NCBI RefSeq assembly: GCF_013389455.1
Contig: NZ_CP058278.1
Location: forward strand, 868,001 to 932,000
Source of the DNA: Flavobacterium inviolabile
GTDB taxonomy: Bacteria > Bacteroidota > Bacteroidia > Flavobacteriales > Flavobacteriaceae
DNA length: 64,000 nt
Direction of reading: 5' to 3'
The position numbers and the translations under genes are program-made. Positions 1 to 8,187 of the stretch are shown here, piece after piece. Below the pieces are notes generated by a model. That model worked only from the letters and a program-made list of their open reading frames with translations. It was not told where the DNA came from and did no database searches. The first letter of the stretch is position 1. Every line of letters begins with the position of its first letter.

Positions 1-69
1 GCAACTTTTGGACAAACTTATTCCTGCTCCTTCCCGGAGTCGGAAGATGGTTTGGGAGAAAACTTTTTT
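1..69 (-). CDS. IS3-family transposase OrfB, N-terminal fragment (cut by window edge)
   Basis: In the -1 frame relative to orfA, an open frame begins at the slippery run and continues to base 1 without a stop. It encodes VFSQTIFRLREGAGISLSKS and then C, which resembles the start of the IS3 OrfB catalytic (DDE integrase) protein. There is no start codon in this frame between the upstream stop near 91 and the slippery site, so production by -1 frameshifting from orfA is the natural reading. The DDE residues lie outside the window. Confidence 0.65.
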
Positions 70-410
70 CGGATCTGGGTTCCGTACTGACTATCAGAAA
101 TGTCGATCATCGTATTGAGAATCTTATTTCGAAGTTTCTCACCTGCCAGTTCTTTCTCTAATCGTTTAATAATCTGAGCCGGGGTTTCTTTAGATTTAGA
201 CATAAATAACAGATTTGGTTTACTCCAGTCTAAGTTACCATATTTTCGAAGCCAAACCAAAACAGTACTTCTGCCTTGGATACCGTAAACAGTTTGAGCC
301 TGTTTATAGGTCATTTCGCCTTGTTCAACTCGGGAAACTACAGCTAATTTAAAAGCCATATTATAATCCTTTTGAGTACGCTTAACTCGCGTTGTTGTTG
401 TGTCTTTCAT
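18..410 (-). CDS. IS3-family transposase OrfA (helix-turn-helix protein)
   Basis: This 130-residue protein is the DNA-binding part of an IS3-type transposase. It recognises the element's ends and, fused to OrfB by frameshifting, forms the active enzyme. A helix-turn-helix covers roughly residues 18-60 (FKLAVVSRVEQGEMTYKQAQ, then GIQGRSTVLVWLRKYG), followed by a probable coiled coil (IIKRLEKELAGEKLRNKIL). The last part contains the characteristic IRKK, encoded by the slippery run. I chose the ATG at 410; a longer form from 431 begins just inside the terminal repeat and is unlikely. Family assignment is firm, subgroup (IS150/IS3-like) less so. Confidence 0.85.
   Translation of the reverse strand: MKDTTTTRVKRTQKDYNMAFKLAVVSRVEQGEMTYKQAQTVYGIQGRSTVLVWLRKYGNLDWSKPNLLFMSKSKETPAQIIKRLEKELAGEKLRNKILNTMIDISDSQYGTQIRKKFSPKPSSDSGKEQE
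63..69 (-). promoter_or_regulatory. Programmed -1 ribosomal frameshift site (A AAA AAG)
   Basis: On the minus strand the heptamer A AAA AAG sits in the canonical phase: AAA and AAG are zero-frame codons of orfA (both Lys), preceded by the third base of CGA. This is the standard IS3-family slippery sequence. Slipping back one base joins orfA to the orfB frame. Confidence 0.75.
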
Positions 411-460
411 AATAAGTCGATTTTGTGTCAACTTATTTCAGGACGGGACAAAGTAATAAT

Positions 461-488
461 AAAAGGCAGGTTTTTTTACCTGCCTTTT
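461..488. terminator. Bidirectional intrinsic terminator beside the IS end
   Basis: An 11-bp perfect stem (AAAAGGCAGGT, 461-471, paired with 478-488) encloses a six-T loop and is flanked by A and T runs, so it can act in both directions. It insulates the 3-hydroxyanthranilate dioxygenase gene from the IS. It probably belonged to whatever gene stood upstream before insertion. Confidence 0.8.
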
Positions 489-520
489 TCATTTTTTGTA
501 CTTTAGTAAAAACATTTATT

Positions 521-1060
521 ATGGCTGTCCAGAAACCTTTTAATCTCAACCAGTGGATTGATGAAAACCGGCATTTGTTAAAACCGCCGGTGGGTAATAA
601 AAATATTTATGTAGATGCAGATGATTTTATTGTGATGATCGTTGCCGGACCCAATGCCCGAAAAGATTATCATTACAATGAAACGGAAGAACTTTTTTAT
701 CAGCTGGAAGGCGATATAAAAATTGTCATTCAGGAAGAGGGCGAACGCAAAGAAATGGCATTGAAAGCCGGTGACATGTATTTGCATCCTGCGCGTATGC
801 CGCATTCGCCGGTTCGCAGTGAAGGATCCATCGGACTGGTTATAGAACGCAAAAGAGCCGGACGCGGATTTACAGACGGACTGCTTTGGCATTGTGACAA
901 CTGCAACCATAAACTATATGAAGTTTATTTTGAACTGCACGACATCGAAAAAGATTTCCTGCCGCATTTTCAGCACTTCTATAATTCGGAAGATTTGAGA
1001 ACCTGCTCGAGCTGCGGCACCGTAATGGAATCAGATCCAAGATTTACCGCAAAAAAATAA
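521..1060 (+). CDS. nbaC: 3-hydroxyanthranilate 3,4-dioxygenase
   Basis: Opens the ring of 3-hydroxyanthranilate with O2 to 2-amino-3-carboxymuconate semialdehyde, the kynurenine-pathway precursor of quinolinate (NAD synthesis) or of further catabolism; cytoplasmic. The 179-residue cupin keeps the iron ligands His51, Glu57 and His95 and, as in bacterial family members, a C-terminal rubredoxin-like site with Cys125, Cys128, Cys162 and Cys165. An open frame extends upstream to 425, but that part runs through the IS end and the terminator; the ATG at 521 gives the family's normal N-terminus. A weak -7-like box (TACTTTAG) lies about 15 bases upstream. Tryptophan 2,3-dioxygenase, the first enzyme of the same route, is 50 kb away; KMO and kynureninase are not in the window. 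Confidence 0.95.
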   Translation: MAVQKPFNLNQWIDENRHLLKPPVGNKNIYVDADDFIVMIVAGPNARKDYHYNETEELFYQLEGDIKIVIQEEGERKEMALKAGDMYLHPARMPHSPVRSEGSIGLVIERKRAGRGFTDGLLWHCDNCNHKLYEVYFELHDIEKDFLPHFQHFYNSEDLRTCSSCGTVMESDPRFTAKK

Positions 1061-1148
1061 CCACACAATACGGGCATCATTGCTGTTTGGGTAAAGAAAT
1101 CATAACATGCTAAAAAGTTAATGATTAAAAACCTTAAACAAAAAACAG

Positions 1149-1156
1149 TAACTTTG
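1149..1156 (+). promoter_or_regulatory. Promoter -7 box (TAACTTTG) for the ALDH7 gene
   Basis: Perfect match to the Bacteroidota TANNTTTG -7 element, 35 bases upstream of the ATG at 1192. No clear TTG sits at -33. The aldehyde dehydrogenase may therefore have its own promoter instead of relying on the dioxygenase transcript. Confidence 0.5.
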
Positions 1157-1191
1157 TGAAAAATAAAAACACAAGAAAATAACTTAGAATA

Positions 1192-2739
1192 ATGGCAACA
1201 GTAATTGACCAATTCGGTATTCAGGAAGCACTGCAACAATTAGGGCTTAAAGAAATAAACGAAGGAACATCTACAGGTTCGAACTGGTTTTCAAACGGAA
1301 AAATCATCGAATCGTATTCTCCGGCTACCGGAGAGTTAATCGGAAAAGTGAAATCTTCAACAAAAGAAGACTACGAAACAGCAATGAAAGCTGCTGAAGA
1401 AGCATTCAAAGTTTGGAGACTGATCCCGGCACCAAAAAGAGGTGAGATTGTTCGTCAAATGGGAGAAGAACTAAGAAAATATAAAGAACCTCTTGGGAAA
1501 CTTGTTTCTTACGAAATGGGAAAAAGCCTTCAGGAAGGTTTGGGAGAAGTTCAGGAAATGATCGACATCTGTGATTTTGCAGTAGGATTGTCCCGTCAGT
1601 TATACGGATTAACAATGCACTCCGAAAGACCAATGCACAGAATGTATGAGCAATGGCATCCGTTTGGAACTGTTGGGATCATTTCGGCATTTAACTTCCC
1701 GGTTGCTGTTTGGAGCTGGAACTCCATGCTGGCTTGGGTTTGTGGAGACGTTTGTATCTGGAAACCAAGTTCAAAAACACCTTTGTGTGCAGTAGCTTGT
1801 CAGAACATCATCACGACAGTACTTAAAAACAACAACGTTCCGGAAGGTGTAAGCTGTCTGGTTGTTGGAAACGAGTCGGGTGATTTAATCAACAATGACA
1901 AACGTATTCCTTTAGTATCGTTCACAGGTTCTACAAGAATCGGACGTCACGTATCGAAAACGGTTGCAGAACGTTTCGGAAATACCATTCTGGAATTGGG
2001 AGGAAACAACGCGATCATCGTTTCAGAACATGCTGATATCAGTATGGTATTGGTTGGAGCGGTATTCGGAGCAGTTGGAACAGCCGGACAACGTTGTACT
2101 TCTACAAGACGTTTAATCGTTCACGAAAGTGTTTACGACAAAACGATCAGTGTATTGCAAAACGCTTACGGACAATTGAAAATCGGTAACCCGTTGGATG
2201 CTAATAACCACGTAGGGCCGCTTATCGATAAAGGTGCTGTAAACGATTACTTAAACGCAATCGAAAAAGCCAAACAGGAAGGTGGAAAAATCCTTGTTGA
2301 AGGTGGTGTTTTAGAAGGAGAAGGATACGAAAGCGGATGTTATGTGAAACCATGTATCATTGAAGCTAAAAACGAATTCCATATCGTTCAGGAAGAAACT
2401 TTTGCACCAATCCTTTACGTAATGAAATACAGCACTATCGAAGAAGCAATCGCAATGCAAAACGGAGTGCCTCAGGGATTATCATCATCTATCTTCACGA
2501 ACAACATGAGAGAAATGGAATTATTCCTTTCACATGCCGGTTCTGACTGTGGAATTGCAAACGTAAACATCGGAACTTCAGGAGCTGAAATCGGTGGTGC
2601 TTTTGGTGGTGAGAAAGAAACAGGAGGCGGACGTGAATCAGGTTCTGATGCATGGAAAGCTTACATGAGAAGACAAACCAATACCATCAACTATGGAAAT
2701 GCGTTACCATTAGCGCAGGGAATCAAATTTGATTTATAG
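1192..2739 (+). CDS. amaB: ALDH7-family aldehyde dehydrogenase (probable L-aminoadipate-semialdehyde dehydrogenase)
   Basis: NAD(P)-dependent oxidation of an aldehyde to the acid. The family (antiquitin/AmaB) oxidises alpha-aminoadipate semialdehyde in lysine breakdown. The 515-residue sequence carries the ALDH7 signatures ELGGNNAIIV with general base Glu268, VGTAGQRCTSTRR with catalytic Cys302, and the C-terminal stretches GSDCGIANVNIGTSGAEIGG, GGGRESGSDAWKAYMRR and NYGNALPLAQG. These separate it from the aminomuconate-semialdehyde (ALDH8) enzymes one might expect beside 3-hydroxyanthranilate dioxygenase. It is followed by a strong terminator. The substrate is inferred from the family; no other lysine-degradation gene is in view. 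Confidence 0.88.
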   Translation: MATVIDQFGIQEALQQLGLKEINEGTSTGSNWFSNGKIIESYSPATGELIGKVKSSTKEDYETAMKAAEEAFKVWRLIPAPKRGEIVRQMGEELRKYKEPLGKLVSYEMGKSLQEGLGEVQEMIDICDFAVGLSRQLYGLTMHSERPMHRMYEQWHPFGTVGIISAFNFPVAVWSWNSMLAWVCGDVCIWKPSSKTPLCAVACQNIITTVLKNNNVPEGVSCLVVGNESGDLINNDKRIPLVSFTGSTRIGRHVSKTVAERFGNTILELGGNNAIIVSEHADISMVLVGAVFGAVGTAGQRCTSTRRLIVHESVYDKTISVLQNAYGQLKIGNPLDANNHVGPLIDKGAVNDYLNAIEKAKQEGGKILVEGGVLEGEGYESGCYVKPCIIEAKNEFHIVQEETFAPILYVMKYSTIEEAIAMQNGVPQGLSSSIFTNNMREMELFLSHAGSDCGIANVNIGTSGAEIGGAFGGEKETGGGRESGSDAWKAYMRRQTNTINYGNALPLAQGIKFDL

Positions 2740-2760
2740 TAGTTGGTTATATCCAAATAA

Positions 2761-2792
2761 AAAACCCGATTCGCAGGAATCGGGTTTTTTTA
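2761..2792. terminator. Intrinsic terminator after the ALDH7 gene (bidirectional)
   Basis: Perfect 12-bp stem (AAAACCCGATTC, 2761-2772, with 2777-2788) around a GCAG loop, followed by a T run on the plus strand and preceded by an A run, so it can also end the convergent beta-barrel gene transcript. Confidence 0.9.
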
Positions 2793-2808
2793 TATGTTTT
2801 TTTACGTT

Positions 2809-3357
2809 TTAGAAACGGTAACCGATGCTAACACCGGCATTTACTTCAACAGCACTAAAACGGTCGTTTACTTCCTCGCTGAAGTTTCTTGCAATATTAA
2901 CATAAGGAGCAATGGCAAATTTGTCATTCCATGCCCATTTATAACCGGTACCCAAACCAACGATAAAACTGTTCATATCTGTTGTTTTGGTGATCTCAAC
3001 ATCATTAACGGTTTCTTTTTCATTAAAATCACCGAAACGGTATTTTAAAAACGGAGAAACATAATAACCGGAATTACTTTGTCCGTCAGAACCGAAATAA
3101 AAATTATAAGAAGCTAAAATACTATTGGTTTTAAATTCTTTAGCACCGTTTTTCTTTTCTGTAGTGTATGAAAAACGATCATTGATCAGGAATTCAACGC
3201 CAATGGACTGATCTTTATCAATGAAATGCTCATAACCCAGTTCTACTGATGCCAGTACTATCGTGTTAAGGATATTCACTTTAACTTCGTTTTTAGTTTG
3301 TGCCTTTACAAACAAGCTGCATAATAATAAGCTAAAAAGAAAGATATGTTTTTTCAT
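2809..3357 (-). CDS. Small outer-membrane beta-barrel protein
   Basis: A 182-residue exported protein with signal peptide MKKHIFLFSLLLCSLFVKAQ. The mature part alternates hydrophobic and polar residues in short beta strands and ends in aromatic YRF, as in small 8-10-stranded outer-membrane barrels. The N-terminal region (VKVNILNTIVLASVELGYEH) resembles DUF3575-type flavobacterial barrel proteins. No catalytic motif is visible and the function is unknown. It is monocistronic, between a terminator and its own promoter. Confidence 0.75.
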   Translation of the reverse strand: MKKHIFLFSLLLCSLFVKAQTKNEVKVNILNTIVLASVELGYEHFIDKDQSIGVEFLINDRFSYTTEKKNGAKEFKTNSILASYNFYFGSDGQSNSGYYVSPFLKYRFGDFNEKETVNDVEITKTTDMNSFIVGLGTGYKWAWNDKFAIAPYVNIARNFSEEVNDRFSAVEVNAGVSIGYRF

Positions 3358-3373
3358 ATTAAAAAATTTTTTG

Positions 3374-3381
3374 CAAAAGTA
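3374..3381 (-). promoter_or_regulatory. Promoter -7 box (TACTTTTG) for the beta-barrel gene
   Basis: On the minus strand TACTTTTG lies 16 bases upstream of the ATG at 3357, a perfect TANNTTTG match. No convincing -33 TTG is seen. Confidence 0.5.
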
Positions 3382-3400
3382 TGCATTTGAAAATTATAAA

Positions 3401-4129
3401 CTAATTCCGGCCTCTTTCATCGATATAAAGCTCATTTAACGGGTCGCTCTGCCAGAAATCTTTGGAATCGACATCCATAATGGTTAAACGGCCTTTAAAC
3501 GCCGCTCCGGTATCTACATTCCACAGGTTGGCTTTGTTGACCGGCACGGTCGACCCGATTCTGGTTACCGGCGTGTGGCCAATGAATATTTCCGTGTACA
3601 ATGTGAGCCGTTTGGGATAAAACTGATCTTCCGGCGAAAGCGCAGGATTCAGCGACAGGGCTGTTTCCCAAAGCGTTCTGTCCCAGCAGAACATCCCGCG
3701 GAAGAACTCATAGTGCACCCCTTTCTGATTGGTAAAGCCGGCATGGATAAACAAACGGTTCTGCTCGTCTATATAAAAATCATTCAGGCGGTCCAGGAAC
3801 GCAATGTGGCGGTCTTTGGTATGAATGTCCAGATCCCGGTAAGCATCCACTGTCGACTGTCCGCCATGAAAACGCCATTCGGCATTGTCATCCCCTGCGG
3901 ATAACCAGCGGAAAACCATTTCTTCATGATTTCCCCGGATAAAAAAACACTGGTGGGATTGTTCCAGTTCAATCAGAAAGTCAATAACCTTCGGAGAATC
4001 GCTCCAGCCATCGACATAATCCCCTAAAAAAATCAATTTATCGTCCGGGCTGACTTTTGCTTTTTCAAGAACCTGATGCAAAGCTCTTAGTCCGCCGTGT
4101 ATATCTCCAATAACTAATGTTCTACTCAT
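3401..4129 (-). CDS. PPP-family metallophosphatase (serine/threonine phosphatase-like)
   Basis: A 242-residue calcineurin-like phosphoesterase of the PPP type (as in PrpA/PrpB and ApaH). The metal-binding signatures appear in order: GDIHGG near residue 8, GDYVDGWSDS near 36, RGNHEEM near 65, then HAGF and IGHTPV. These bind the di-metal centre that hydrolyses phosphate esters. The start overlaps the end of the upstream AlbA_2 gene by 8 bases (ATGAGTAG shared), implying translational coupling. The substrate could be phosphoprotein or a nucleotide; the sequence does not decide. Confidence 0.88.
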   Translation of the reverse strand: MSRTLVIGDIHGGLRALHQVLEKAKVSPDDKLIFLGDYVDGWSDSPKVIDFLIELEQSHQCFFIRGNHEEMVFRWLSAGDDNAEWRFHGGQSTVDAYRDLDIHTKDRHIAFLDRLNDFYIDEQNRLFIHAGFTNQKGVHYEFFRGMFCWDRTLWETALSLNPALSPEDQFYPKRLTLYTEIFIGHTPVTRIGSTVPVNKANLWNVDTGAAFKGRLTIMDVDSKDFWQSDPLNELYIDERGRN

Positions 4130-5291
4130 TACTCATTCCGTATTTCATTTTTCTTAAAATGCGCATCGCTTCCTTGAACGAGATGTATACCGTTGGGTTC
4201 TCGTGTGCTTTTAAAAGAAGTTTTGCGTCAATCAATTTTTGTTTTGCCTCTTCAAATCCGTTTAAATAACAGATCATCAAGGTAGAAGGCAGGTTTTCCA
4301 GATCTTTGTTTTCCCTGTCGGACAAATGTAAACCTTTTTGCAATTTACTGATTAATGACAAATTGGAATTATAAATGTGATACAACATTTTCCGGTTAAA
4401 TTCCGGCGGTTCAAAAAGCATCTGCGTATCCATTTTGTAATAACCGTTGTCATAAAAACTAATGCACATCCGTTCAAGCGGATAGTAGCTGGTTTTGTCA
4501 TTTAACCCCAAAGGAAGGTATTCGGTAATGGTAAAACTATCGTCGGAATATTCCACCGTAACTTCGTCTAAAGCAGAATAAAACAGTTTGACCTGTTCGT
4601 TGATCAGCTCAATATCAACCCTTGAAAAAAATGTTTTGTCGCGCACCTTCTTTTTGTTGCCGGCCCAGCAAACCACAAACAGCTCTTTGAAAACTTTATA
4701 TTTGGGCGTCATGTCTTTATGACGGTTATTCATAAAATCGATCACCCCTTCCAGCGTGTGTTCAATGCTGTTCCGGGAATTGTTCTCGATGCTGATGACC
4801 GTTTCGGTATTGGAATAATTAAATTCCATATCGGTCGGGACATAATCCTGCTCTTCAACGGGAATGGAATTGCTGCCGCGCCTTACGAAGATCGTTTTGG
4901 CAGGAATCGTATAAATTCCCTTCTTAAAAGAAGAAACCTTATGTGCCGGTTTTATCGTCACCAGTCCGATAACTTTATCTTTAGGCAGATTCGGAAACGG
5001 AACATTTTCATACTGGATCCGGGGCGGATTATTCAGAAAAGCGTTAACCAGATTCTGGATCCTGCTGTCGTCAAAAAAGTCATCGCCCACAATTTCATTA
5101 TCCTGGTCTTCCACACCCACAACAATATATGAATTGTTGGTCGGGTTTGAATTGGACAAAGCACAGATATGTTTTAAAAACTTTGCTTTGCCTTCTTTGG
5201 TATGCAGATTCAGTTGCCGTTTTTTATCATAAAAACTGCTCTCATCATTGTGAGCCAAAAGGTTTTTTACAAGCAGTCGTTTGTTAATCAT
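4122..5291 (-). CDS. AlbA_2/Schlafen-type putative DNA- or RNA-binding protein
   Basis: A 389-residue cytoplasmic protein. Residues about 15-150 look like an AlbA_2 (divergent AAA_4, Schlafen-like) domain: ESSFYDKKRQLNLHTKEGKA, SYIVVGVEDQDNEIVG, PRIQYENVPFP and FVRRGSNSIP fit the family pattern in which an early acidic residue and the GV(E/D)D turn are conserved. The remaining 240 residues match nothing I recognise. The domain occurs in transcriptional regulators, helicase fusions and some defence proteins. The gene lies between an SDR (24-base gap) and a PPP phosphatase (8-base overlap) on the same strand, so a three-gene operon is likely. Confidence 0.75.
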   Translation of the reverse strand: MINKRLLVKNLLAHNDESSFYDKKRQLNLHTKEGKAKFLKHICALSNSNPTNNSYIVVGVEDQDNEIVGDDFFDDSRIQNLVNAFLNNPPRIQYENVPFPNLPKDKVIGLVTIKPAHKVSSFKKGIYTIPAKTIFVRRGSNSIPVEEQDYVPTDMEFNYSNTETVISIENNSRNSIEHTLEGVIDFMNNRHKDMTPKYKVFKELFVVCWAGNKKKVRDKTFFSRVDIELINEQVKLFYSALDEVTVEYSDDSFTITEYLPLGLNDKTSYYPLERMCISFYDNGYYKMDTQMLFEPPEFNRKMLYHIYNSNLSLISKLQKGLHLSDRENKDLENLPSTLMICYLNGFEEAKQKLIDAKLLLKAHENPTVYISFKEAMRILRKMKYGMSNE

Positions 5292-5315
5292 CGGTTCAGA
5301 ATCGCTATAAAAGGA

Positions 5316-6068
5316 TTATAAATTTTTGTTTACAATAGTCGCCGAAGCCTGAGCGGTAGGCATCACAATCAGATCGGCAATATTCACATGATAGGGTCTT
5401 GAAACCACAAAGTGAATGATGTCGGCAATATCTTCGGCTAATAAAGGCTGGAAACCCTTATAAACATTCGCGGCACGTTCGGCATCCCCTTTAAAACGGA
5501 CTTCCGAAAAAGCGGTGTGTACCATGCCGGGATGAATACCGCCCACACGGATTCCGTAGGCATTCAAATCCATCCGCATACCCTGAGTGAGTGCATCAAC
5601 CGCATGTTTGCTGGCACAGTAAACATTGCCGTTAGGATAAACCTCTTTGGCGGCAGTAGAGCCGATATTGATAATATGCCCTGATTTTCGGGCGATCATT
5701 TGTGGTATTATGGCTTTGGAAACATACAAAAGCCCTTTAACGTTAATGTCCAGCATCGCATCCCAATCGTCGGTATTGCCGTTTTGAATCGGATCCAGTC
5801 CGTGGGCATTTCCGGCATTGTTGATTAAAATGTCAATCGTTGAAAAGGCTTCCGGTAAAGAAGCAATCGCTTTAAAAACGTCTTCCCTGTTGATTACATC
5901 GAAGTTTAAAGTGGCAATTTGTGTATGTTTTGCTAAATCTCTTTTTAAATCGTCAAGAATTTCTTTTCTTCGCCCGCAAAGAATTAAACGGTAATTATGC
6001 TGTGCTAAAAGCTCGGCTGTAGCTTTCCCGATACCACTTGTGGCGCCGGTAATTAAGGCAGTTTTCAT
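5316..6068 (-). CDS. Short-chain dehydrogenase/reductase (YdfG-like)
   Basis: A classical SDR of 250 residues, probably an NADP-dependent oxidoreductase of 3-hydroxy acids or similar small alcohols. Seen: TGATSGIG cofactor loop at residues 7-14, an Arg pair after the second strand (CGRRKE) favouring NADPH, NNAG near 87, catalytic Ser in INIGSTAAKE and YCASK (Tyr and Lys), and PGMVHTAF after the active site. It is the first gene of a minus-strand run leading into the AlbA_2 and phosphatase genes. Real substrate unknown. Confidence 0.88.
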   Translation of the reverse strand: MKTALITGATSGIGKATAELLAQHNYRLILCGRRKEILDDLKRDLAKHTQIATLNFDVINREDVFKAIASLPEAFSTIDILINNAGNAHGLDPIQNGNTDDWDAMLDINVKGLLYVSKAIIPQMIARKSGHIINIGSTAAKEVYPNGNVYCASKHAVDALTQGMRMDLNAYGIRVGGIHPGMVHTAFSEVRFKGDAERAANVYKGFQPLLAEDIADIIHFVVSRPYHVNIADLIVMPTAQASATIVNKNL

Positions 6069-6238
6069 GATAATTAAATTTCAGTTCTTAAAAATATAAA
6101 AACAAAATCATAATTCAGGCTTAAAATGAAAGTGTTACCAAGACTTTTAACCAATTATTAACAACAAAACACTAAATAAATTTTCAATTTGCAGTGTTAA
6201 AATAACTTATTAATTTCACGGCTCAAAAAAATACACAA

Positions 6239-7243
6239 ATGGAAGACACCACAACTACTTTAGACATTAGAGCAATTAATGAAAAAATAGAGAGAGAAAG
6301 TGCTTTTATTGACCTACTGACAATGGAGATGAACAAGGTGATTGTAGGTCAGAAACACATGGTTGAAAGATTATTGATCGGACTTTTAGGACAAGGACAT
6401 ATTTTATTGGAAGGGGTTCCCGGTTTAGCAAAAACGCTGGCCATTAATACCCTGTCGCAGGCGGTTCAGGGTTCTTTCAGCAGAATTCAGTTTACACCGG
6501 ATTTATTACCTGCCGATGTTGTGGGAACCATGATTTACAATATCAAACAAAATGATTTCTCGATAAAAAAGGGACCTATTTTTGCCAACTTCGTACTGGC
6601 AGATGAGATTAACCGTGCTCCGGCGAAAGTACAATCGGCTTTACTGGAAGCGATGCAGGAAAAACAGGTAACCATTGGCGACGAGACTTTCAAACTGGAC
6701 AAACCGTTTTTAGTAATGGCAACCCAAAACCCGGTAGAACAGGAAGGAACCTATCCGTTACCGGAAGCACAGGTAGACCGTTTTATGCTGAAAACCGTGA
6801 TCGACTATCCGAAAATGGAAGACGAGCGTCTGGTAATCCGTCAAAACCTGAAAGGATCTTACGAAAAAGTAAACGCAGTAGTATCCGTAGAACAGATCAA
6901 ACGCGCTCAGGAAGCCGTTCGTGAAGTTTATATGGATGAAAAAATTGAAAAATACATTCTGGATATCATCTTCGCAACCCGTTATCCGGAGAAATATAAA
7001 TTAGCAGACCTGAAACCGTTGATCAGCTTTGGCGCTTCTCCGCGTGGAAGTATCAACCTGGCAACTGCTGCAAAATGTTATGCTTTTATCAAACGCCGCG
7101 GTTATGTAATTCCGGAAGATGTACGGGCTGTAGTACACGATGTATTGCGTCACAGAATCGGGATTACCTACGAAGCCGAAGCGGAAAACATCACTTCTGT
7201 AGAGATCATCAATAAAATTGTTAACGAAGTAGAAGTGCCTTAG
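6239..7243 (+). CDS. moxR: MoxR-family AAA+ ATPase
   Basis: Cytoplasmic AAA+ chaperone-like ATPase that in this family acts with VWA-domain proteins to activate or assemble envelope complexes. In 334 residues it has Walker A GVPGLAKT (59-66), Walker B with DE at 122-123 (ADEINRAPAK), sensor-1 region ATQNPVEQEGTYPLPEAQ and the arginine-rich C-terminal lid (SFGASPRGSINLATAAK). It is the first gene of the Bat operon (6239-15182); 75 bases separate it from the DUF58 gene. Confidence 0.95.
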   Translation: MEDTTTTLDIRAINEKIERESAFIDLLTMEMNKVIVGQKHMVERLLIGLLGQGHILLEGVPGLAKTLAINTLSQAVQGSFSRIQFTPDLLPADVVGTMIYNIKQNDFSIKKGPIFANFVLADEINRAPAKVQSALLEAMQEKQVTIGDETFKLDKPFLVMATQNPVEQEGTYPLPEAQVDRFMLKTVIDYPKMEDERLVIRQNLKGSYEKVNAVVSVEQIKRAQEAVREVYMDEKIEKYILDIIFATRYPEKYKLADLKPLISFGASPRGSINLATAAKCYAFIKRRGYVIPEDVRAVVHDVLRHRIGITYEAEAENITSVEIINKIVNEVEVP

Positions 7244-7318
7244 TATATAGATTTCTGACTTCAGACTTGATTGAACCCAATCAAATTCCGGATCATTATT
7301 CTATAAGCAACAATCAGA

Positions 7319-8185
7319 ATGGATACCAAAGAACTCTTAAAAAAAGTACGAAAAATAGAAATTAAAACCCGAAGATTGAGCGATCACATCTTTTCGGGAG
7401 AATATCACACGTCTTTTAAAGGAAGAGGAATGACTTTTTCGGAAGTGCGTCAATACCAGTTTGGTGATGATGTCCGTGCGATCGACTGGAATGTTACGGC
7501 ACGTTACAACGAACCGTATATTAAAGTTTTTGAAGAAGAACGCGAACTGACCATGATGCTGATGGTGGATATAAGCGGCTCAGAAAGCTTCGGAACGAAA
7601 AACCAGCTCAAAAGCGATGTGGTTACCGAAATAGCGGCAACCCTGGCTTTTTCGGCAACCCAGAACAACGATAAAATCGGACTGATTTTATTCTCGGACC
7701 AGATCGAATTGTTTATTCCGCCTAAAAAAGGAAAATCACACGTGCTGCGCATTATCCGTGAACTCATTGAATTCACACCTAAAAGCAGGAAAACCGACTT
7801 TTCCCAGGCGCTGAAATTCCTTTCCGGGGTCATGAAAAAGAAAGCCATCGTTTTTGTTATTTCCGATTTTATGACTTCCGATTATGAACAGACCCTCAGA
7901 ATAGCCGGTAAAAAACACGATGTTACCGGAATCCGGGTCTATGATATTCGCGAAGAAAAAATGCCTAACATCGGAATGGTACACATGGAAGATGCCGAAA
8001 CGGGCGAAACACTATTAGTGAACACAAACGCAAAATCGGTTCGGATGGAATATGAAAAACACTATCAGGACAATGTGAAATATTTTAAAGAAACATTCTC
8101 CCGTTGTGGATCAGGAACGGTCAATACCCGTGTAGACGAATCGTATGTAACCAAATTACTGGGTTATTTTAAAGCAAGAACCTAA
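7319..8185 (+). CDS. DUF58-domain protein (VWA-like), Bat operon
   Basis: A 288-residue cytoplasmic protein almost always encoded next to MoxR. It has the DUF58 hallmark FSEVRQYQFGDDVRAIDWN (residues 40-58) and a VWA-like fold with the metal-site motif DISGS at 84-88. No transmembrane segment or signal peptide is evident. Two bases separate it from the next gene. In related operons this protein is thought to link the ATPase to its VWA partners; that role is inference here. Confidence 0.93.
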   Translation: MDTKELLKKVRKIEIKTRRLSDHIFSGEYHTSFKGRGMTFSEVRQYQFGDDVRAIDWNVTARYNEPYIKVFEEERELTMMLMVDISGSESFGTKNQLKSDVVTEIAATLAFSATQNNDKIGLILFSDQIELFIPPKKGKSHVLRIIRELIEFTPKSRKTDFSQALKFLSGVMKKKAIVFVISDFMTSDYEQTLRIAGKKHDVTGIRVYDIREEKMPNIGMVHMEDAETGETLLVNTNAKSVRMEYEKHYQDNVKYFKETFSRCGSGTVNTRVDESYVTKLLGYFKART

Positions 8186-8187
8186 AA

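Larger units (their letters stand above)
1..450 (-). mobile_element. IS3-family insertion sequence, one end (truncated by window edge)
   Basis: The element runs on the minus strand from its terminus at about 450 off the left edge. Seen: orfA, an in-phase A AAA AAG slippery heptamer near its end, a second reading frame continuing off the edge, and a terminus that reads TGTCCCGTCCTGAAATAAGT on the minus strand, starting with the TG typical of IS3-family ends. The other terminus and any target duplication are outside the window, so intactness cannot be judged. The terminus lies only 10 bases from a strong hairpin terminator, so insertion was into an intergenic region. Confidence 0.82.

Noticed and set aside
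425..520. N-terminal extension of the 3-hydroxyanthranilate dioxygenase frame
   Set aside because: It would read through the IS terminus and a terminator hairpin; the normal family N-terminus begins at 521.
3401..5291. Considered a complete anti-phage defence system
   Set aside because: Only one nucleic-acid-binding domain and one phosphatase are present, with no effector, integrase, or neighbouring defence genes; kept as a regulatory-module finding only.
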